Assembly: GCA_025765615.1 (NCBI GenBank)
Contig: JAIVFJ010000090.1
Span: forward strand, 124,001-188,000
Direction of reading: 5' to 3'
Length of the DNA stretch: 64,000 nucleotides
From: Zopfochytrium polystomum
Lineage: Eukaryota > Chytridiomycota > Chytridiomycetes > Chytridiales > Chytridiaceae
A program made the translations under genes and the position numbers. Of the stretch, positions 34,391 through 45,350 are shown in pieces. The notes under the pieces are model-generated. The model did not search any database. It saw only the letters and a list, made by a program, of their open reading frames with translations, and was not told the DNA's origin. Position 1 is the first letter of the stretch. Each line of letters begins with the position of its first letter.

Positions 34391-34557
34391 CCGAAACATT
34401 GCTACGCTAACTCTTTATTTGACGGTTGGGAGTGTTTTTTATTTATTTATTTATTTATTTTTTTTTTTTGAACATTCGACGGCACCATTCTTATTTCCCC
34501 CTTAATTTTTTTTTGCAGACAAGTAACGCAAGTCACGTGTCGGATCCAGGGAGAACT

Positions 34558-36135
34558 ATGTTTTCAAGTGGGTGTGGAGGGCACACCGACTGGTTATCTC
34601 TCACACAACCGCATCTTTCTCCCTTCCCCGATTTGCAAACCGACAACAGCGCTGGCTTCGTTCGCCAACGGCCTGGCCTCCAAAGTGCAGGAAAGCGTCG
34701 CCAATGCGGCAAAGGACTTTGAGGCGCAGCGGCAGGAGCTGATCGAGCGGAAGCAGTCCTCGGGCGACACGGGCGAGGAGGCTCCGCCCTCCATGATTGC
34801 CGGTGCCGCGACCGCGATCCCGGCCGTGGTCGCTGCCGCCCCGGAGCGGCTTCGGACCCTGAGCAAGACCGTCAGCCAGCTCGGCTTGCGCGCCGGCGGC
34901 GCGGCTGTGCCGGCGTCGGCGGCGGCGGCGGCGGCGGCGGCGCCCGCGGTGTCGTCGATCCCTCCCGAGGCGGCGGCGGCGCAGTCCGCGGAGCCGGCGG
35001 TGTCGAGGGCCGCACTCCCCTCTGTCACCGCCGACTCCCCGAAACCCGAGAACGGGGTTGCCCCGGCGGCGATCCCGGATTCCCCGTCCAGCCCGGTACA
35101 AACGAGCGGGGGCGGGGACGATGGAAAGAGCAAGCGGTCGGTTGCAGCAATTTTCGATGACGCTGCCGACATCAGCCGCCGGTTGGTCGGTGGATTTACG
35201 TTGGCAGTGGGCAACGCCGCGGCGGCCGCCGCCACAAAGGCGACAGAAATTGTCGTCGCGGTGCAGAAGGTGCCCAAGTCTCCCGCGGCCGTTGAAATGC
35301 CTTGGTCCGCCCTCCCCGAAAGTCACGGTGCCGCTTTGAAGGAGCAAATCCTGGCGCTTTCGTCGGTGAGCATTCCCCAAAGTGATTTTCGCCCAGCAAG
35401 CGAATCTTACTTCGTTGTCAGGACAAACGCAACTTTGTGGTCGACCCCCCTGAGGGCACAGACTTTGTGTTCAACATGGACACGAGCCTGAATTTGGCCA
35501 TGGTCAGTATTGTCATTTCGAGTGATGTGTTTTGGGGCTCTCAAGTTTTGTTTTTCCCAGGCACTCCTAAAAGCCGACCCCAATCTGGAAAAGACGCGTT
35601 TCAATCTTGTCCCTAAAGTGTACGTTGTTCTGCGAAAATGTGTCTTTTGGTATCCTCCTGATTTTCGATGCAGTGTGAAAGAACCAGTATTCTGGAGAAA
35701 CTACTTTTACAGGGTGTCGCTCTTGAGCCAGTCAGCCGCTCTCGAGCAGTCGAGAGAGTTGGAATCCTCTGGCCCTACGGGCACAAATGTCACTGTGGCG
35801 CCCACATCCAAATTTGACGACTCCCTCCCCCGCGCTGTTGACTTGAAAGGTGCAGCTTACACAGAGGAACAGCACGGCAGCACTCAGGACAGCGCCCACG
35901 CCAGCGGGAAACCCACTGAAGCTGTGCTACATGAGGAGGTGAAAGAACTGCCACTTCGGTTTCTTCTTTTTATTTTTTATTTTTATTTTTTTTTTGTATT
36001 CTCTCGCGCCAAGGACTGAAACCCGCCCGTTCGTTCAATTCGATTCAGCTTGCCGATGGCGATGAATTCGCCACGGAATCGTACAGTGGGGACTGGGAGA
36101 AAGAGTTGCAGGAGGAGCTGAGTGACGAGCAATAG
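34558..36135 (+). CDS. BSD-domain protein (BSDC1-like)
   Basis: Exon 1 is MFS plus one base (34558-34567). Splicing across 34568 to about 34648 gives [20 protein letters not shown] in phase, followed by an amphipathic/coiled segment and a long Ala/Pro-rich linker. The BSD domain spans three exons: [40 protein letters not shown] and [20 protein letters not shown], with the invariant FW and YFYRV. After another variable region the last exon ends [18 protein letters not shown], like the WEEELD tail of BSDC1 proteins. The stop is at 36133-36135. BSD domains occur in TFIIH p62 and in synapse-associated proteins. The tail favours the cytoplasmic BSDC1 group. The molecular role is not known. Confidence 0.8.
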
Positions 36136-36907
36136 ATACACTGCCACAAATGGACGGTGAAAGGAAAATATGAAAGAAAAAGAAACAAAATACATATTAT
36201 ATGAGAAAGGAAGAGGTAGAAATCCAGAAGGGTTGTTAGTTTTAGTTCAAGAAACAACAACCGGGAGTATCAAAAGAAAGATGACATACTTTCTTTCCCT
36301 AACAAAGAGTAAGTACGGAAACACATTAGCACACAATCTAAGAGAAGAGAAGGGTATTGGGCTCTCACTCAGACGTGTAATGATAAGTGATGGTTTACGT
36401 CTTTCTCTTGCGAGATCAAAGGTGCACGACCTACTCATTGTCCTTGAGAGGGATTCTCCTAGTCAGTGCACGTCAAACTTGTACATTTGCACATGTGGGC
36501 CGTGACAGCCATAATGTCGAGGTTCAACACGGTTCCTGAGCATTTTGAGGGTAGGATTTCGTGTATCTTTGGACCTGCGACTGCTGTTGGCTGCACTAGC
36601 TTGAAGAAAAAATGGAGGAGAACTGCAAAAAGTCAACGAGTCTGGTTCATTCCTCGGCAACCTTTCTTTTAGTGATTTTGCCCTCAGCTTTGTGATCAAA
36701 TAGTACTTTGGGGGAGTGATTTATTTATTATTATTTTTTTTTTTTTTTTTTCGTTTGGTTTGTGGTTTTTGAATAACAAATAACAGATTCGTTTGCCTGT
36801 CTGTGCGTGTGTGGATGGAACCGCGCGGGTGTGTGTGTGGGGGGGTCCTTCGCCGACAATCCACGCTTTTTTTTTCTCTTCAATTTCTGAGAGAAAGTGA
36901 AAGAGAG
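36136..36907. other. Intergenic, no gene seen
   Basis: This is an AT-rich stretch with a T20 run at 36731-36752 and GT-rich sequence near 36800-36845. It separates two tandem plus-strand genes. Confidence 0.5.
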
Positions 36908-39900
36908 ATGGAGAAGACAAAGACGGATGCCCGAGCGTCGGAACACTTGCCAATGATGATGTCCCTGGTGACCGGCGCTGCCGCCGCCGCCATGGCACAT
37001 GGCCCGATCATTTCCAGTCCCTCCTCGTTGACTTCCCCGCCTCCACCTGCTCGGCTGTTGGCCTCTGAGGAGGAAGCGGAGGAGGAGGAGGAGGAGGACT
37101 ACTCTGCTGCTGCGGCACCGTCTCCGACTACTGTCAAAAAGAGGGCCGCTGCTGCTGCTGCCACTGCTGCCGCCGCGGGTCACAGGAGCAACCATCGCGG
37201 GCCGTCGTCCGGCGACTCCACAGCAGCACACTCAGATGCAACAACGGCCAGCGACCTTGAGGCCCCATACGGCCCTCGGTCTACCACGTCGTCGGCGGCA
37301 TCGTCGTCGTTCACATTCCGAATGTTTCACGACGACAGCGGCAGTTCCGTGGGCGATGCGGACCACTTGGCAAAGCATACCCGGTCCATCTCCCCATCTT
37401 CCCCGAGCCCTTTTTCGTCCTCCATTTCTACGGCATCTTCCACATCGCAGTCCTCCCGCAACGGCCGGCCTCATCGGCGGAAGCCTTTCGATCAGTCTCT
37501 CACAAATGACATCAGTTTGGATGCCAAACCCTCGGGGCAGGAGCGGTTCGCGCGCGAATTCGCGCAAGGTGTAGGTGTCTATACACACAGCGCCACCAGT
37601 CGGCATCTAAACTGGGCGGTTCAGTCGTCCGTCTTTCCCCCTCAGTTGGACCACACGCCATTAGTGCCAGTCGTAATTGCCACCAAGTACCATCCCACTA
37701 TTCTCAAAGATGAGGCTGAGCAAGAATTGACTTTCGAGATCATGGATCTCCTTCAGGTAAGGCCAGCCAAGTTCGACTACCAAACTAACTCCTAACACTG
37801 CTAAACTAACTCGTGATGTTTAGTCCTCCCTGTCACCAACGCACGAGTCAATAGTCCGTCGCCGCAAGTTTATTGCAAAGATTAAGTACATCTTATCCAA
37901 GGAATGGCCTGATAAAGGGATTCGAGTACATCCTTTTGGGTGAGTCGCTTCTTGAAGCGTTTGATCCTTGCTCACAGCACTCCAGATCTACAGTGAACGG
38001 TCTTGGAACTTCCAGGAGCGACGTGGATTTGTGCCTGACGACTCCTTGGGAAGACCCCGTCAACAGCATATGCAATATGCATGTTCTTGCGTCGTGCCTC
38101 AGAGCAAGTGAGTCCACAATGACACTGCCGCGTGTTGCTGATCGACTATGGCAGATGGAATGACAAAGATATGTACTGTGACGAAGGCAAAGGTTCCAAT
38201 ATGCAAATTCTTTGATCCGGAACTGTAAGTGTGCTGTGAATTAGGTTAATATTAATGCGAATTTTGGCCAATCAGGCGCATCTCGTGCGATATAAATGTC
38301 AACAACACTATTGCTCTTCGTAATACCACATTAGTCAAGCTTTACGTGGAATTGGATCCTCGAGTGCGACCTGTGATATTGATAATTAAGCACTGGGCGA
38401 AGCAGCGAGTTTTAAATGATGGTCTGTTATACCTTCTCGGGACAACAAATTGGAACTAACGTGAGAAACAGCGAAAGGTGGAACGCTCAGCAGCTATTGT
38501 TGGGTGATGATGGTCTGTTCCAATTTATAAGGAGGTTGCGCGACACTGACTCAAGCCTAGGTGTTAAATTTCCTGCAAACCCGAGACCCACCCATCATTC
38601 CTTGTCTGCATCAGCTTTACTTTGATAGATTGAAGGACAGAAACGATTTACTGACCCCTATCATAATCGACGGGGTCGATTGCTCATTCGAAGAAGACAT
38701 CACAAGCTTAAAGGATTTCGGCCGCAAGAACAATGAAACGCTTGGTGGGCTCGTTTATGCGTTCTTCCGTCAGTTTGCTTTTGAGTTTGATTACGAAACG
38801 CAAGTCGTGTCAGTTCGCCATGGAAGACTTCTCTCCAAAAAGGAGAAAGAGTGGGACCAGGACGTGGACAGGATGTGCCGACATCTTTGCGTCGAAGAGC
38901 CTTTCACTCCTCACCGCAATCTTGCAAATTCAGCAGACCTCCTCTCTGTGAAAGGACTGAGGATGGAATTCCAGCGCGCGTTACGTGTTTTGGAGGAGAC
39001 GGCGTCAGTGGAGGCGGCTTGCGAGCCATTTGTTTTGCCACCGAAAGCATCGCCCGGACCTCATACTTCAAGTCCTAGGTCCTTATCAGGGTCCTCACGG
39101 ATTGGAGCACCAAAGCTTGGCAACCGCCACAAGCCCCCAAACCTCACTGTCGATGTACGAAGTGACGTAGTGGATTACGGTCCCGCAAGGAGGACGAACG
39201 ACTGGAGTTTAGAGGCCAACGAGCACGATGCGTCGCTTTTGCCGATGATTGTCCTCCCAAGCTTTTCGTTGGACTCGGCTACCTTGGTTCCGCAAAGTCC
39301 AATAAGTGCGTCGCCGTATCCGATGCTGCTATCGCCCGGCTTGGTTTACCCTGCAGCAATTCCAGTTCTCAGCGGCTATATCCACCCAATGTCTTATGAT
39401 GAAGCCGCATTGGGCCAGGACCAGTCCGCAGAGGCAAATGCGCAAGCACCAACTGTTGCGAGCGCAGACGGTCTTCCACTGGAAAGCGTCGCTTTTGTCG
39501 AGTATCCCTCTACACCGACTCTGCTGAATCTTGCATCGATTGCTTCTGCGAGCGCTGCTTACATAAGCCCTGTATCTGTGTCGGAAGACCATGAGAGCGG
39601 AAGCAAGAAAGAGACAACGTACTTTAACTTTTGGGAAACCGAGCCTGAGGCTGTTGAAACCGGCCAAGTGCTGGCTCCTCCAGCAAGGTTGACAAATCGC
39701 GCTCAATCGTCCGCTGGGCGGATCAGAGGCTACGAGGGAGGAGAATCACACACTGATTATGCCTATCGCACAAGTACTGCGAGCGGGCGGAGAGTTTCTT
39801 CCGCCCACTGGAACTACCACAGCGGCTCCCCCGTTCCACACTTCGACGCCTCCCAATTTTCTCTGAACGCTTACTCGGCGGATGCTCCTTCCGACCCGGT

Positions 39901-40849
39901 ACCCCAAAATTTTCGAAACTCGTCACCGTCTGTGGAATCTTCAAATGGTATTCCGATGAGGAGAAGGTCGTCCGCACACCCATCGATCCGCCCCTCGCAC
40001 GGTGGCTGGAAACAAGGGAAACGGGATACCTCATCACCCATCGGCGAAGAGGCGTTTAGCGCAGGTTCATGGAACGGAGGTGATTTCTCCTCTCACACAG
40101 AGAGTTATCGCAGAGGTTGGAGCCGATCCAGCCCATCGGAGCCAAGCGACAAATATGCAAAGAGTGTGAAAGCGCAAGATCGCGGCGTTCCGGTCAATAA
40201 GAATAAGTGGCAAGAGGTGAGGCTGTGACAGATTCTCTTGGTTCGCCTTTGACTTCTTGAACCATTTTAGCGTGATGCTGAGATCGTCGATTTGAGTCAG
40301 CGCAGTATTCGGCCCGCAAGTGTTTCCTCCGATGACTGTATTGGCCCAACTGAAGGGGAAAATTCCATCAAGCCAGCTTTGGCTTGCGAAGCTCCCTTAC
40401 AGGAGGACGTAAGTCCGCTTGGATCACCATTAATGTCGATGCATTCAGTCCCGCAGTCGTCGAATGAACCATTTGTACCGGTGGAATCATGGCAGTACAA
40501 CTTGGAACAACACCGAGTTTTCGTCAACTCAAAGGGGTCGAATCTGCCGTCTGCGTTGAAAAGTTCATTGCGGACTGCGGTAATCGAAGAACTCACTTTT
40601 TCGTCGGGTGAAGCTTCAATGCCCGCCGGTGAAGCCTACTTTGTTGATCGATCGTTATCCATGTCAGCCGAGGCACATCAGCCACCCACGACCGACTTCA
40701 GTGTTACAGTCGCCGGAAACGGTGTGCGCTTGACGCGGAACAGAGTGGGCCCGCGAAAGCCAAGAGACAGTATGGTCGCGAGCGCTTCAGAAGCAGTACG
40801 GCGCGCACTCCCAGCAAAGCCTCTACCGGCGCCAGTGCAACTGTGTTGA
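36908..40849 (+). CDS. Cid1/Trf-type terminal nucleotidyltransferase with long Ser-rich tail
   Basis: Non-canonical poly(A)/poly(U) polymerases of this group tail RNAs. The N-terminal 230 residues are Ser/Ala-rich. The nucleotidyltransferase core is spread over short exons: IVRRRKFIAKIKYILSKEWP, then VHPFGSTVNGLGTSRSDVDL (catalytic DVD), KICTVTKAKVPICKFFDPEL, ISCDINVNNTIALRN (third acidic residue) and IIKHWAKQRVLND. One exon, AKGGTLSSYCWVMM, is then spliced to VLNFLQTRDPPIIPCLHQL. The PAP-associated part includes NNETLGGLVYAFFRQFAFEF and VVSVRHGRLL. About 600 residues of Ser/Pro-rich, probably disordered tail follow, with one further intron (GAG|GTGAGG at 40216). The stop is at 40847. The tail is unusually long. 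Whether it adds U or A cannot be told. Confidence 0.85.
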
Positions 40850-42223
40850 ATAGTGAAACTGAACTGTGACTGCGTATCATATGAATGGAAGGTGCCATTC
40901 CCGATTCTGTCCGAAGTGAATATCGACCACCGAACGGCAACGTAAGATGGCTTTTTGATTTTTGCTTGGTTTGCTGCGATGCATTCGACGGCTACTTCCA
41001 CCAAGGCAGGCGCCCAAGCGACACGCGGCTTCAACCCCTCCTCTTGTTTGCATATAATCGTTGGCTTTTTTTGTTTATACTCTGATTCCGCCGCTCGACC
41101 ATGTTTCTTGCGGGGGATGTGCCACGGTCTGAGACGGATTGGCGGCATCTATTCTCTTGCGAACGTGGTCGGATTGCGAAAGAAGAGCTTCACTTGCGGA
41201 ATCTATTCATTTGTTTTGATGATACTCCTTCCGTGGCCTTGCCCTTCGACAATCTCATTTGACTGCCCGCTCCAACTTCATTCTTCCCCCCGTACGTTTC
41301 GGCCCCTCTTCACTTACTGTTTTTCTGGTTTGCTTTTTTTGTTCCCCACCAGTGTGACTTCTTATTCCCCTTAGTGCAATTTTTTTCTCTTCCTGATTCA
41401 CTCCCTCTCCCTCTCTCTCTCTCTAACCTTGCCAGAGCGCTAGTGGAGGTTGCTTTTGGCCACTCGCCACTCCAATCCAGCTTCGGCGCCCTCCACAATT
41501 TAAATCTAGATCTCTTTACAGGTTTCTTTAACAGCCTTTTTTTGCCCTCCCCGATTCCCCCCTCCTCGCGATTCTCTTTCTTGCGCTCTTCGTACCTTTT
41601 GTGTTATTGTCTTTTTTTTGTTTCCTCCCTTCTTTGTTTGTTCCAGCGAGTTTCGTTTGTTACGGTCCGTCTCCTCCACCCGCCGGCCTCACATTGCTCT
41701 TCTCCCACATCGCACTGACGGCCGAATTTCGACGCGGGCTACCCCCCAATTCCGTCCAGACGCCTAACCTACTTTTTTTATGCCTGCTCTTCCCCCCCTT
41801 CCTCCCCTTCCCTTCCACGTTATCTCGTAGGCAGTTTCGTGCTCCAACTTCTAGTGATCTCCCCCCTTTTGTATATTAACGGACGGGTGGTTTGTTTCTT
41901 CAACACCGTTGATATTGGACAGATCAATTGGGACACAACACACACGCACCACAAAAAAAAAAACAGAAAAAACATAGCCTGCTTTTTTTTTTTTTTTTTT
42001 TTTTTTTTTAATCCTTCTTTGCTTCCGCTGAATTCGCCCCACAAGCCTCAACCGACTCTACCTCCGCTCATGTTCATCCACGCCCACCCTCGTCTCTCCT
42101 TCCTCTTTCCCGTCTTCACGTGAATATGTCGTCGCAAAATGCAATTGAAGGAGGGAAGAAAGCAACAACAAAATTAAAAAAAAGAAAGAAAAAAAAAACT
42201 GCCACCACCGATTTCCTTCCCTC
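40850..42223. other. Intergenic 1.4 kb, pyrimidine-rich
   Basis: This is the convergent region between the nucleotidyltransferase and the small minus-strand gene. It is T/C-rich on the plus strand, with a TC microsatellite at 41408-41425 and a T27 run at 41983-42009. Open frames here are low-complexity and I do not support any as genes. Confidence 0.5.
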
Positions 42224-42351
42224 TCACTCCTCGGGCAGACACGTCGACCCGGGCTCAAATTCGTCGCCGGCATACTCCTTCATGTGTGCTTCGCTGCATT
42301 GCGGCGATCGAAGGGGAAGATTTTTTTAGCAGACGGTTCCCGTCCCCCCAA

Positions 42352-42388
<37 letters not shown>

Positions 42389-43065
42389 GAAAAGAAAAAG
42401 AAGGAAACTTGAATTGAATTGAATAGTCAAATATCAAACCTGATGGAAGTAAACACGTGCTTCGCGCCGTCGGCGGTCTTGACGTGCACCGAGTACGTGC
42501 CGCGCTCGGTCGGGTGCCAGTCGCAGATGTACGCGCCCTTTTCCTGGACAACTTGGGTTTGTGGTTTTTTTGTTTGGTATTGGTGAGACTGCGGCATGCT
42601 TCCAAAACAGAACCCTTCTTCCCCTTCCCCTTCCCCGCCCCTCTCTCTCTCTCTCTCTCCCCCGTTAATATTCCTCACAATCCAAAAACTTCTTGTGCTT
42701 GCCCGCGTCGACCTCGACGTCGCCGTCTTTCAAGGCTTTGTTGAACTGCGGGTACTTTTCGGCGAATTCGGCCACGTGCTCGGGGCTGACGTTGGTGAAG
42801 ACCATTTCTTCAGAGTCGCCGGTTTGGATGTAGACGGAGAGGTTTTCGTTTTGCGAGTGTGGGCGGATCGCAGTGACTTTGGAGCCTTCGGCGAGGGCTT
42901 TTTGGGGGGGTGTGTTTTTTTTTGGGGGTTGCGGGGGGAAAGAAGAAGGGGCAAGGCGAGTCAGCGAACAAGGGGGTGTGAGGGGGTGGGCGGGGATGGT
43001 GGGCGTGCAGGCGTACCTTTGTCGAGCGAGCCGTGCTGGCGCGTCGTGTGCAGCTCGGCGGCCAT
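42224..43065 (-). CDS. Uncharacterised small soluble protein
   Basis: Four exons encode about 155 residues: MAAELHTTRQHGSLDK | ALAEGSKVTAIRPHSQ ... VYIQTGDSEEMVFTNVSPEH ... AGKHKKFLD | FVQEKGAYICDWHPTERGTY ... FTSI | SEAHMKEYAGDEFEPGSTCL. All three junctions agree in phase, and the second requires an acceptor at CCCAAG. No signal peptide or membrane helix is seen. It has two Cys, and the composition is acidic. I do not recognise a family. The last intron carries a 29-base T run in the sense direction. The 5' leader is a CT tract and a CA tract directly before the start codon. Confidence 0.6.
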
Positions 43066-43072
43066 GTGTGTG

Positions 43073-43073
43073 C

Positions 43074-43169
<96 letters not shown>

Positions 43170-43181
43170 GTGTGTGTGTGT
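43073..43181. repeat. GA then GT microsatellites before the small gene
   Basis: GA units at 43073-43125 are followed by GT units to 43181. In the direction of the gene at 42224-43065 this reads CA then CT, ending eight bases before its ATG. The rest of 43182-43600 is T-rich 3' flank of CENP-M, with GTT repeats at 43381-43401 and no supported gene. Confidence 0.8.
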
Positions 43182-43600
43182 GGTGTGTGCGATGGAAGGG
43201 GTGGGGGTGGTGATGGTGGGTGGGAGTTCGCGGTTTTGTGGGCGGAAGGGTTGATTTCTGTCCGCCGCGCCGCTTCCTTTTTATATGCATTTCGTTAACT
43301 ACCATTCCAATGTTGTTTTTTTTTTAACCCCCCTTTTTTCTTTCTTTCTTTCTTTCGTGTCGGGCGGCACAGCTCGTGCGTTGTTGTTGTTGTTGTTGTT
43401 GGTGATGCCAGATGACGCTTTTTGCAAAGGACTTGAGTTGAGCCGCCCGCCGTTGTTGAGTTTGTGCGACGTGCGCGCGGTGTGAACAAAAAGTGTCTCC
43501 CCGTTTCCTTGAGAAAAGACTTGCAGCAGATTAATATTTGTTTTTTTCTTTTCTTTTCTCTTCTTTTCATTTTTTTTTGTTTGTTTGTTTTTTTTTTTTT

Positions 43601-44635
43601 TCACAAAAGAAAATGCAGCACGGCCGAACCAAGACCGGCCACGAGGCCCGCACCGACTCTCGCCATCCTGCCAATCTCTTTCGCGGCTGCGGTTTGGGTG
43701 GCAGAGTCCTGCGTGTGTCAGGGGCGCAAGCGTTCTTTGCAGTCAGCTTCGAGAGAAACAAAGAACTTCTGGACAGGGACACGCATACCTCGGCCGAAAC
43801 AACGACCACAGGGATATCCGCGACGCGGCTTAGATTCTGCTTCAACTCGTCGACGGCCGTCCAAAAGTGATGTGTGCTTGTATCTGTGAAATTTTTTTTT
43901 TTTTTTTTTTTTTTGGTGCGTGGTTGCCGAGTAAGAAAATTGAAAGCCAGAGCGGTGTGAACATTAACCTCTCTTATCGTTGCGGACAGCGACGACGCAC
44001 AGCCTCCCGACGAAATATTCTGGCGCCAGCATCTTGATGCTGTCTTCCATCCTAACCACGCTGGCGCGGCGCGTCGGGTCGACGGTCAGCGCCACAACGT
44101 CGTGGCACGACATTAACGCGTCGCCGCACGCGTGCCCGTCGGCGACTACGGCGGCGTCTCCGTCGGCGGCGGCGGCGGGATCAAGCTCGTCGTCGTCATC
44201 GTCGTCCTCGTCGTCGTAGGAAGTGTCGTCCTCGACATCGTCGTCGTCGTCGTCGTCGCTCATGGAGTCGACGCCGCGGCGGCGGTTCGCCTTGTCAGTG
44301 CGACGACGGTCGGACGACGACGACGACGACACCGGTGGCGAGACGGGCAGGGCGGACTGGACACAGCAGGACAGGCCGCCCGCGGCGGCGGCGGCGGCGG
44401 CGGTGGTGGTGGTGGATGTAGTAGTTGAGGCGGTGGAGGTCGCTCCGCGCGGCAGCAGGAGCAGGGCGCGGACGAGGGCGGCGCGCGCGGGCGACGGGTC
44501 GCCGACGACGAGGACGTTTGCGGACGAGTCGGTGAGCGGGTGGGGGAGGCGGTGGAACGGCGAGACGACCGAGGTGGCGACGGCGACGGCAGCGGCCGCG
44601 TGGTGGGTGCCAACGCCAGCAGCCGCGGCCGCCAT
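43601..44635 (-). CDS. CENPM: CENP-M-like kinetochore protein
   Basis: CENP-M is a pseudo-GTPase of the inner kinetochore CCAN (CENP-H/I/K/M). Exon 1 (Met at 44635) has an Ala-rich leader, then ANVLVVGDPSPARAALVRAL, the degenerate P-loop strand. An Asp-rich insert of about 60 residues follows, then CHDVVALTVDP and MLAPEYFVGRLCVVAVRND, matching the human 'DLIVFVVNL ... FFLGKVCFLATG' order. Exon 2 gives HHFWTAVDELKQNLSRVADI with PVVVVSAE. Exon 3 must start at CACGCAG|GAC to give TQTAAAKEIGRMARVGAGLV and end AVLHFLL, paralleling the human 'FRATMAQRLVRVLQICAG' helix. The stop is at 43601. No GTP-binding NKxD is visible, as expected for the family. The acidic insert is unusual. Confidence 0.75.
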
Positions 44636-45292
44636 CGGTCAGGATCGGCCCCTCCTCTTTTTTGATCGATGAAAGATGAGGGAGGGGCGCCGTTGAGCGA
44701 GGAGAAGAGCGAGTGAGCTGAGCGTCGCGCTGGGCCGATCGGACGGACTGCTGTGAGCTTGAACAACTTCCTTGTCAGACAGAGTCGAGGAGGATGGACC
44801 GTCGTCACTTCACGTGACTGGCTTTTTCCGTCTTGCCCAGTCCCCACCCAGGCTCCTTTGGGAGTGAGACAACAGGCCCTTTTTTTTGTTGTTTCTTGTT
44901 GTGTTGTCTCACACTCGCACACCACCCTCTCGCTACGCGCAAGCACATTCGCACTGTCTCCCTGTCTCTCTGGAGCTGCTCTTCTGTCTGTCTCACTAGG
45001 CTCTGTCGGTCTGTCGCTGTCTCACTGTCTCTTCTTCCTCTTGCTCAATCAAGCCACACAACAACACACACGATCTCTTCTCCTTTCCAATTGGCCAACC
45101 AGCCGGCCCAGCGATGGCTGATCGCCCAAAAACAACCCACCAACAAAACGTAACGAAACAACAATCTCACATAAATACCAGACAAAGTGGGAGCCGGAAT
45201 CCCAATCCAAAATCACAATCCACACAGATCCAACCCAGATCCAACCCAGATCCAAGCAATTGACCGGACCCAACGGCACACTCACACACTCA

Positions 45293-45335
<43 letters not shown>

Positions 45336-45350
45336 ATTCAACAACGTGCC
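44636..45350. promoter_or_regulatory. Divergent intergenic region, CENP-M / Ca2+ ATPase
   Basis: This region probably holds both promoters. It contains TCTG/TCTC units at 44960-45035, triplicate ATCCAACCCAG units at 45225-45256, and a CA microsatellite at 45296-45333, whose end lies 17 bases before the ATPase ATG. Confidence 0.55.

Noticed and set aside
43538..43870. 110-codon plus-strand frame
   Set aside because: It overlaps exons 2 and 3 of CENP-M on the other strand, which carry the conserved protein.
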